DNA of 10,954 nt from contig PMYY01000211.1 of the NCBI GenBank assembly GCA_003170655.1, forward strand, positions 1 through 10,954, written 5' to 3'. Of the stretch, positions 6,319 to 10,954 are shown piece after piece. The position numbers were made by a program, and so were the translations under genes. The notes under the pieces were generated by a model. The model was not told where the DNA came from. It did not search any database and saw only the letters and a program-made list of their open reading frames with translations. The stretch comes from Nitrospiraceae bacterium. Lineage in GTDB: Bacteria > Nitrospirota > Thermodesulfovibrionia > Thermodesulfovibrionales > Dissulfurispiraceae. Each line of letters starts with the position of its first letter. Within the stretch, counting starts at the first letter, position 1.

Positions 6319-6761
6319 TCAGAGTCTGGGGACTAGGGTCTCACCGTCTAGATTTTTAGGCCACTTCGAGACCACTTGCGTAATTTCAAGTACATACGCA
6401 CATTCACATTTTGCTGGGCAGTGGTGCAAATCATTTTCGTGCAAACAGTAACTCTGGCATTCTTCAGTACCGTTCAGCCTTTCCATAAATATTGGTCCCT
6501 TGTAGAGATCTTGAAAGTCGCCTGCCCGAACTGAGAAAGTGGTTCCGCAGCTGTGGTTAAATAGAAAGAGCCCTGCCATAAGCTCATCAAAGTCCACTTG
6601 GTAGCCGACCATGCGCACCTTAGGGTCACTGAGGAAAGACACCCTTTCAGGCCAGACAAAGCCGCACTTTCGAGCACGTCTTGAATGATGTCAACTGAGG
6701 TTTTTTCACTTCTTCCACTTGTAAATTGCCAATATCTTTCTCGTGGCAAGTTCTCCTTCAT
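6319..6761 (-). pseudogene. Frameshifted Cys-rich conserved-type hypothetical gene
   Basis: Two overlapping minus-strand frames together give one coherent protein. The first (from ATG 6761) reads MKENLPRERYWQFTSGRSEK and reaches SALSGLKG-like sequence near 6645. The second continues VSFLSDPKVRMVGYQVDFDE, NHSCGTTFSV, then TEECQSYCLHENDLHHC and PAKCECAYV, ending at 6319. Adding one G in the GGG near 6644-6648 would join them as LKG-VSFLSDP. The Cys pattern C-x3-C-x8-C-x3-C-x-C plus HSCGTT suggests a metal- or redox-active small protein; I recall relatives of the second part in Geobacter-like genomes, function unknown. Restored length is ~147 aa. A real mutation, an assembly error and (less likely) programmed shifting are all possible. 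ATG 6761 has no clear RBS, and sequence just upstream belongs to a duplicated segment, so the true start may have been lost. Confidence 0.6.
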
Positions 6762-6821
6762 GTATATTTCTCAGAATGCTAATTCTTGGCTTCTTTTTTC
6801 AAGAAAGAAGATCAGCTTGGT

Positions 6822-6878
6822 TCATGTCGGGATACATATCCAACAGCTTGTTTCCAATCCGAGTTGTGAGTAACCCAT
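6822..6878 (-). pseudogene. Truncated, frameshifted second copy of the 100-aa gene's 5' end
   Basis: ATG 6878 with Shine-Dalgarno GAGGTGG opens MGYSQLGLE, matching MGYSQVALE of the gene at 3643-3945. A 1-nt deletion after the GAA codon (GGAAACAAG for GGAAAACAAG) then shifts the frame to an early TGA (6822-6824). In the restored frame the sequence reads NKLLDMYPDMN, still family-like, but similarity ends near 6813. Only ~22 codons survive; the rest of the gene is absent and the broken Cys-rich gene follows. Confidence 0.7.
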
Positions 6879-6955
6879 AGTACCACCTCAGTGTCTCAAA
6901 TTCATAAACATTTCCCAGGATATTCGCACTGGGTAGAGATCTTTGTGTAGGTATC

Positions 6956-6983
6956 AGTATATTTGTCTGTCGATTGTTATGAA
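6956..6983 (-). promoter_or_regulatory. Conserved promoter copy in duplicated unit 2
   Basis: TTCATA, a 16-nt spacer and TATACT on the minus strand, aligned with the promoter at 4023-4050. It is followed by the conserved CCCAG/CTGGG dyad (6914-6933) and the broken gene start at 6878. It would now drive only the truncated frame and possibly the frameshifted Cys-rich gene. Confidence 0.3.
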
Positions 6984-7252
6984 ATAGGTTGTTGTCTGAA
7001 AATAGTGTAGGGTTATGACTATTTTAACTACCGGTATCCGTCCGACAAGCAGAATTGAAACGAAGTCTTTAGGCCAGGAAGAAATATTGTGCACGGGCTC
7101 GAGGAGGAAATTTAGAGATCAAGGACTCTTGAATTTGCCATCAGGAGGCGTAATCGGTAAAAATTTGATTGAGGTAGTTATTTTTAGAAATCATAATTTT
7201 TGGCGTAACGGCGGTGGTGTTACCTTTCAGGCGGCATCAACATTCTCTAACG

Positions 7253-7337
7253 ACAAGCTCTGGTCTTGACTTTTGGAGGAAAGCTTGTGCAATAGGCCGT
7301 GTCTCTGCGTTGACACTCTGCAGCAATAACTTTTAGG
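7253..7337 (+). repeat. Short interspersed element, copy 4 of 4
   Basis: GGAAAGCTTGTGCAATAGGC followed by CGTGTCTCTGCG, the most diverged copy. It has the best outer dyad: ACAAGCT (7253-7259) pairs perfectly with AGCTTGT (7282-7288). The GCCG/CGGC stem is degraded, but TGTC and GACA can pair instead. Confidence 0.55.
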
Positions 7338-7408
7338 AACAAATTTATGATATAGTTGCAGAAAGATGAAGAGGAATTTAGCGCAATAACCGTTAGGCCA
7401 ATAATGAA

Positions 7409-7681
7409 ATGGATATAAACATGATAGGCTTTGAGCAATTCTTCATCGCTATGTTTGTTAGTTTATATGTTTACGATCGCAGACTTAAGACAGAATACCT
7501 AAATTATCATGATCAATGGATTAAAGATGGCTCTCCGCTAGGTATGTTTTCGATACGGAGGGGTACAAGGCTATTCTCTGGTGGTTTTTCAAGGGTGGCG
7601 TTATGTTTTCAGTGGTTATTTACGAACCCTCAGTGGGCAATAAATGATAATGCAGTACGGCAATATTTATTTAAAATGTGA
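7409..7681 (+). CDS. Small protein with N-terminal membrane segment, function unknown
   Basis: 90 aa from ATG 7409, or 86 from ATG 7421 (MIGFEQFF...). The first ~20 residues, FEQFFIAMFVSLYVYDRR, form a probable transmembrane helix with a positive flank that would keep the rest cytosolic. The remainder is soluble and aromatic-rich (YLNYHDQWIKDGSPLGMF, then FQWLFTNPQWA). The string D-x-W-x-K-D-G-x-P-x-G and the W/F-rich tail recall a conserved hypothetical family, but I cannot name it. No clear Shine-Dalgarno precedes either start. It lies 103 nt before the PcaC-like gene on the same strand. The frame stays open in AT-rich DNA, which mildly supports coding. Confidence 0.5.
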   Translation: MDINMIGFEQFFIAMFVSLYVYDRRLKTEYLNYHDQWIKDGSPLGMFSIRRGTRLFSGGFSRVALCFQWLFTNPQWAINDNAVRQYLFKM

Positions 7682-7784
7682 ATGAGCTGGACTATCGGGC
7701 ACTGGTGTGGTTAATAATGGTAAATAGTCTTTTAAATAAATAATGAGATTTACGAAAGAAGAATATTTAGTGAAAGGAGAAGTG

Positions 7785-8162
7785 ATGAATAACGAATTGT
7801 TTGATAACGGACTCAAAATTCGAAGGGAAGTACTCGGTGCAGACTACGTCGATGCCTCGATCAGGAATGCAGACGAGCTCACAATGCCGTTGCAGGAACT
7901 CGTAACGCAGTATTGCTGGGGAGAGATATGGGCTCGGCCAGGACTCGACCGTCGAACTCGAAGTTTTCTAAATCTCGCCATGATCACGGCATTAAACCGG
8001 CCGCACGAACTCAAGCTGCATGTTCGCGGCGCAATCAACAACGGTCTTACCAAGGAAGAGATAGCGGAAGTATTTCTCCAAACGGCAATCTATTGTGGAG
8101 TTCCTGCTGCCCTCGATAGCTTCAGAGTCGCAAAGGAAGTCTTCAAGGAGATGGGGATTTAA
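7785..8162 (+). CDS. Carboxymuconolactone decarboxylase family protein (PcaC-like)
   Basis: 125 aa from ATG 7785, chosen because AAAGGAG lies 5-6 nt upstream; an in-frame ATG at 7743 lacks this. The sequence follows 4-carboxymuconolactone decarboxylase from end to end: GLKIRREVLGADYVD, TQYCWGEIWARPGLDRRTRS, LNLAMITALNRPHELKLHVR, GAINNGLTKEEIAEVFLQTA, then IYCGVPAALDSFRVAKEVF. PcaC decarboxylates 4-carboxymuconolactone to the enol-lactone in the protocatechuate branch of the beta-ketoadipate pathway; the length (~125-130 aa) fits. The AhpD-type CxxC motif is absent, so it is not a peroxidase-reductase. No other pca genes are nearby, so the substrate may differ from the classical one. Small all-helical cytosolic oligomer. 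Confidence 0.92.
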   Translation: MNNELFDNGLKIRREVLGADYVDASIRNADELTMPLQELVTQYCWGEIWARPGLDRRTRSFLNLAMITALNRPHELKLHVRGAINNGLTKEEIAEVFLQTAIYCGVPAALDSFRVAKEVFKEMGI

Positions 8163-8193
8163 ATGGCACATATTGCTTTCACCCATTGGATAA

Positions 8194-8385
8194 CTTGATG
8201 CTACATTAGTGATTGTATATAATCTCGTACTTGTTGATGAGCAAGGAAGCGCCTAATCCACAGGCTATCTTCCTACTCTTTTCGATAAAGATAAGCTGGA
8301 ATGGGAAGTAGCTGTAGTGTCAGGAATCAGGATTTGGTGCAGAATATCTGAAATCGTAAGAATCGCTCCGCTCTCAATTACATAA
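8194..8385 (+). pseudogene. Possible degraded small gene
   Basis: One frame from 8194 to TAA 8383-8385 is coherent except for a single in-frame TAA at 8254. Before the stop it reads LVIVYNLVLVDEQGSA; after it STGYLPTLFDKDKLEWEVAV, then VSGIRIWCRISEIVRIAPLS. The composition is protein-like, with no start codon or RBS except GTG 8209. I do not recognise the family; chance openness is possible. The rest of 8386-8710 holds only the direct repeat copy listed separately. Confidence 0.25.
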
Positions 8386-8487
8386 AAAGCGGCGTAAAGT
8401 CTCGTCTTTTAGGCGGGTAAATGTAAATGAATGAGCATTAAAAGTAGTTACAGCGCGGGATCCTGTTCTCGAGGTTACCTCCAAGTT

Positions 8488-8530
8488 ATCAGTGCCGCTA
8501 GCATAATAACACTGATGATTATCGACATAA
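8488..8530 (+). repeat. 43-bp imperfect direct repeat, left copy
   Basis: Begins ATCAGTGCCGCT (12 bp identical to 9720-9731), then 31 nt with 8 mismatches and no gap to the right copy. In one frame it encodes ISAASIITLMIIDI, preceded by YLQV; the right copy encodes YLHLIISAARIIKPMITEI. The two may be remnants of a duplicated small hydrophobic-peptide gene rather than a purely DNA-level repeat. Confidence 0.6.
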
Positions 8531-8710
8531 ACCGGTACAAATGATCTGCCGCGCAGCTAATCCTCCGAATAGAACTCTCATGCATCAAGTCAATTATTAC
8601 TATTCAAAACAATAAAGAGTTATACTGGCAATAGAATCATTGGGATAATCTCACATGTTCTGCTTCTTACTTCAAGTGTGGGTATAAAGTCACTAAAGGG
8701 TTGATCGAAG

Positions 8711-9595
8711 ATGAACATGCTGCTAGCCGTCCACTGCGGCGCCGGTGACAGGAAGCCGACGAAAAAGCATCTCAAAACTCTGGGGCGTGCGCTCGAAATA
8801 GGCTATAAGAAATTGATTGAAGGTGCAAAAGCTTTGGATGCTGTTGTTGCTGCAATCGCTGTTCTCGAGGATTCAGGCATCTTCAATGCTGGCGCCGGGG
8901 GAATTCTCCAGATGGACGGGGCACGACGTCTCGATGCATCGCTGATGGATGGCAGCGACCTAAATGCCGGCTCGGTGATTGGGCTAGAGGGAATACGAAA
9001 TCCGATAAAAGCTGCGAGGCTCGTCATGGATCTTCCTCACGTGATGCTTACAAATCTGGGTGCGCACAAGATCGCCTTAGCACATCACCTTGAGCCGCTT
9101 GAAACGCCCTCCGGTAAGATAATGGCAAAACTCGAAAAGATCAGAAGAACCGATACAGAGACAGGAGAACTTTATAAACGATATTTCTCAACAGTCGGTG
9201 CCGTGGCACGCGACAGCGAGCGCAATGTAGCCGCCGGTGCTTCGACTGGAGGGGTCGTGGCAATGCTCCCAGGGAGAGTTGGTGACACACCGATTATCGG
9301 CGCCGGGGTCTATGCAGACACGAGGTTCGGCGCGATCTCATGCACTGGGACGGGGGAGCATATAATCAGGATGAGCCTTGCAAAAGAGATCTGCATGAAC
9401 ATCCGGAATATGCCACCCCGCGCGGCAGCGAGACTTTCGCTCAAGAATATTGTATCCATCGGCGGCAACGCGGGAATAATTCTTCTCACTGAAGACGGCG
9501 GCGCTGTGATTATGCATACAACGCCGTATATGGCCTCGGGATATGTCACTAAAAGGGGGTGCTTTGTTTGGGAAGGGATGCATTCCGATAAATAA
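8711..9595 (+). CDS. iaaA: Isoaspartyl peptidase / type III L-asparaginase (Ntn hydrolase)
   Basis: 294 aa. Plant-type asparaginase fold: LLAVHCGAGD at the N-terminus (HGGAG-like), LDAVVAAIAVLEDS, FNAGAGGILQMDGARRLDAS and VIGLEGIRNPI. The precursor autocleaves before the nucleophile Thr161 in STVGAVARD to give alpha and beta chains. Other active-site positions fit E. coli IaaA with a constant offset of 18: T179 (STGG), R189 and D192 (GRVGDTPIIGAGVYAD), T212-G213 (CTGTGEHI). It hydrolyses beta-aspartyl dipeptides and L-asparagine. The usual Gly before the Thr is Ser here. At 294 aa it is slightly short, lacking part of the C-terminal tail and having a compact linker before the cleavage site. 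ATG 8711 is weakly supported by AAAGGG ~11 nt upstream; ATG 8717 is an alternative. It stands alone between the two 43-bp repeats. Confidence 0.93.
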   Translation: MNMLLAVHCGAGDRKPTKKHLKTLGRALEIGYKKLIEGAKALDAVVAAIAVLEDSGIFNAGAGGILQMDGARRLDASLMDGSDLNAGSVIGLEGIRNPIKAARLVMDLPHVMLTNLGAHKIALAHHLEPLETPSGKIMAKLEKIRRTDTETGELYKRYFSTVGAVARDSERNVAAGASTGGVVAMLPGRVGDTPIIGAGVYADTRFGAISCTGTGEHIIRMSLAKEICMNIRNMPPRAAARLSLKNIVSIGGNAGIILLTEDGGAVIMHTTPYMASGYVTKRGCFVWEGMHSDK

Positions 9596-9719
9596 CATTG
9601 CACTTCCAATTTGACTTATGAAATATTAACGTTACAGCATCCTTTTCCACGTCTTCGCTATGTCGGGCGCGCCCTTGAGGTCTGGGAGGACTTGTCGCAG
9701 CAAGTACCTTCACTTAATA

Positions 9720-9762
9720 ATCAGTGCCGCTCGGATCATAAAACCGATGATTACTGAAATAA
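9720..9762 (+). repeat. 43-bp imperfect direct repeat, right copy
   Basis: Matches 8488-8530 at 35 of 43 ungapped positions. It lies inside a plus-strand frame open from 9660 to 9905 (81 codons) that has no convincing RBS. The shared peptide is near its residues 18-35. The remaining sequence to 10044 shows no gene or clear inverted-repeat end for the transposon that follows. Confidence 0.6.
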
Positions 9763-10044
9763 TCAGATATTCTCTGGCCGACCAAAGAGATGCTATGTCT
9801 GGAGAAAATATCGATCGTTGTTCTTCACAAGATATTATTGGCTACTGGAATAAATCCACTCTATGGCAACATGATCCGATAATCAGCACAGTCAGGTATG
9901 AGTAAAACTAAAAGTACTATATTAATATTTTCGATCTTCGTAATGTCGTGTGGGTAAAGAAGTGGACTTGTTAAGGTGTGGATTGGCTGTGAGCAACGCG
10001 AAATAGAGTTTTCATAGGGATAAGAAATCTGACATGATTAATGG

Positions 10045-10954
10045 ATGGGGAAACAGAGACGATTATTGGACGAATACCGCTTCGCCGGGTTTCGACCGCA
10101 ATCTGAAATACAGGGGAAATTTGGAGATCCGTACGCTCGGATTATCCGGCTCAAGAGGGTCCAAAAAAAACGATCTGCGGATGTTGCGGCACTTCATATC
10201 GGAGCCACTACGACAAGAAAGTGCAGCGGACGCGGGATTTGTCCTGTGGGGGTGTCCGGATATATCTGGAGGCGGAGGTGCGGCGAGTCCAGTGCAAGAG
10301 GTGCGGGACAGTGAAACGAGAGAAACTGCCCTGGCTGGCGAACAATCCCTTTTACACGAAACGATTTGCTTACCACGTGGGACGGAAGTGTCGAGCCATG
10401 ACCATCAAGGATGTAGCAAAAGAATTGAAGCTGGATTGGCACACGGTGAAGACACTGGAAAAAGAGTACATGCAGGAGCAGCTGCGACGCAATCCAGTGG
10501 CGGCACCCAGGGCAATCGGCGTAGACGAGATATCTCTGCGGAAGGGACACATCTATCGGATTGTGGTCAGCGACTTGGAGCGAGGGAAGCCGATTTGGTT
10601 TGGTGGCGAGGATCGCTCAGAAGCGAGTCTTGATCTGTTTTACAACTCATTGGGACCGAAGAAGAGCAATAAGATTGAGCTTGCGGTGATGGATATGTGG
10701 AAAGCCTTTGAGAAATCGACGAAGAAGAATGTTCCACAGACAGCGATCCTGTACGACAAGTTTCACGTTATGAGGCATCTGGGAGATGCTTTGGACAAGA
10801 TAAGGAAGATCGAATACGCGCGACTTGCCGGTAAAGATCGGTCATATATCAAGGGGCAAAAGTATACGCTTTTGTCGAACCGTGAGAATCTCACGCTTGA
10901 CGGCCGCAAGGCATTAAAGAAACTGCTTGGGGCCAATAAGCGGCTCAATACAGC
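10045..10954 (+). CDS. ISL3-family transposase, frame change at A-run, cut by the window edge
   Basis: The first frame (ATG 10045) gives MGKQRRLLDEYRFAGFRP, then IQGKFGDPYARIIRLKRVQKK. After the run AAAAAAAA at 10163-10170 the protein continues in the -1 frame: TICGCCGTSYRSHYDKKVQR, then RVQCKRCGTVKREKLPW, MTIKDVAKELKLDWHTVKTL, IGVDEISLRKGHIYRIVVSD, WFGGEDRSEAS, AVMDMWKAFEKS, FDKFHV-like YDKFHVMRHLGDALD, then YIKGQKYTLLSNRENL, and is open to the last base. The zinc-finger Cys pairs, the HTH region and the first two DDE acids (D in GVDEIS, D in VMDMW) are visible; the third lies beyond the edge. The family matches IS elements common in Geobacter relatives. The frame change may be programmed slippage or a mutation. 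No left terminal inverted repeat could be identified. Confidence 0.85.
10163..10170 (+). other. A8 slippery run at the transposase frame junction
   Basis: In the upstream frame the codons are CAA AAA AAA CGA, i.e. an A-AAA-AAA heptamer. Slipping back one base gives ACG ATC TGC, entering the frame that encodes the rest of the transposase. Such runs support -1 ribosomal frameshifting or transcriptional slippage in several IS families. Confidence 0.45.

Larger units (their letters stand above)
6813..7337. repeat. ~500 bp diverged duplicated unit, copy 2
   Basis: Colinear partner of 3893-4388, sharing the 100-aa gene start region, leader hairpin, promoter and the terminal short element. It is more AT-rich in places. 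A plus-strand frame from ATG 7015 (84 codons) is open here, and an equivalent plus-strand frame in unit 1 (from about 4108) gives a partly similar peptide (TSR-V/I-E...NLI...NH). Unit 1 lacks the start because of an indel, and there is no good RBS, so I do not call a gene. Confidence 0.7.

Noticed and set aside
7015..7269. 84-codon frame in duplicated unit 2 as a gene
   Set aside because: The start has no proper RBS and the unit 1 counterpart is frameshifted before its start and stops early; kept only as a hypothesis in the duplication finding.
4342..7300. Reading the four short elements as integron attC sites
   Set aside because: attC needs paired RYYYAAC and GTTRRRY boxes; the GTT next to copy 1 is not kept in copies 2-4, and no IntI-type integrase is present.
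9660..9905. 81-codon plus-strand frame as a gene
   Set aside because: No RBS, low-complexity composition, and only the ~20-residue stretch shared with 8488-8530 looks conserved; treated as part of the repeat.
10034..10633. 199-codon frame over the transposase
   Set aside because: A third frame; the ISL3 motifs are in the frame starting at 10045 and then its -1 frame.

Overview
The window looks like an accessory, partly decayed stretch of a Gram-negative chromosome, most likely an anaerobic Desulfobacterota/Desulfuromonadia (Geobacter-like) bacterium. Support: an LpxC domain (lipid A synthesis) and an RND-type outer-membrane efflux fragment imply an outer membrane. The ISL3 transposase and the short Cys-rich conserved proteins resemble, from memory, those common in Geobacter relatives. 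The taxonomic placement is inference; no rRNA or tRNA is present.

Layout. (1) 1-970 is debris: the middle of a NodT/OprM-type efflux lipoprotein gene is cut by what looks like the 5' part of a group II intron on the minus strand. Then come a promoter/RBS-like segment fused to the last ~75 codons of a tyrosine recombinase and a possible decayed histidine-kinase tail. (2) 974-3421 holds two intact plus-strand genes: a response-regulator receiver domain fused to a complete LpxC deacetylase, the most remarkable gene here, and a signal-peptide-bearing alpha/beta hydrolase. (3) 3643-7337 is a run of minus-strand accessory genes: a 100-aa unknown protein, a UPF0178/YaiI protein, a Cys-rich protein, a frameshifted Cys-rich protein and a truncated copy of the 100-aa gene. 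Four same-orientation copies of an unidentified ~45-75 bp element separate them. Two of these copies lie at the ends of ~500 bp diverged duplicates (about 3893-4388 and 6813-7337). (4) 7409-9595 carries a small membrane-anchored unknown, a PcaC-like carboxymuconolactone decarboxylase and an isoaspartyl peptidase/type III asparaginase. The last is bracketed by a 43-bp imperfect direct repeat. (5) From 10045 an ISL3-family transposase runs off the right edge; its frame changes at a run of eight A.

How the genes may work together: the receiver-LpxC fusion suggests that the committed step of lipid A synthesis could be tied to a two-component phosphorelay. The possible kinase remnant ending in an ATGA overlap with its start fits a lost or reshuffled partner. 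The remaining genes show no single pathway and read as an accessory collection assembled by mobile elements and duplication.
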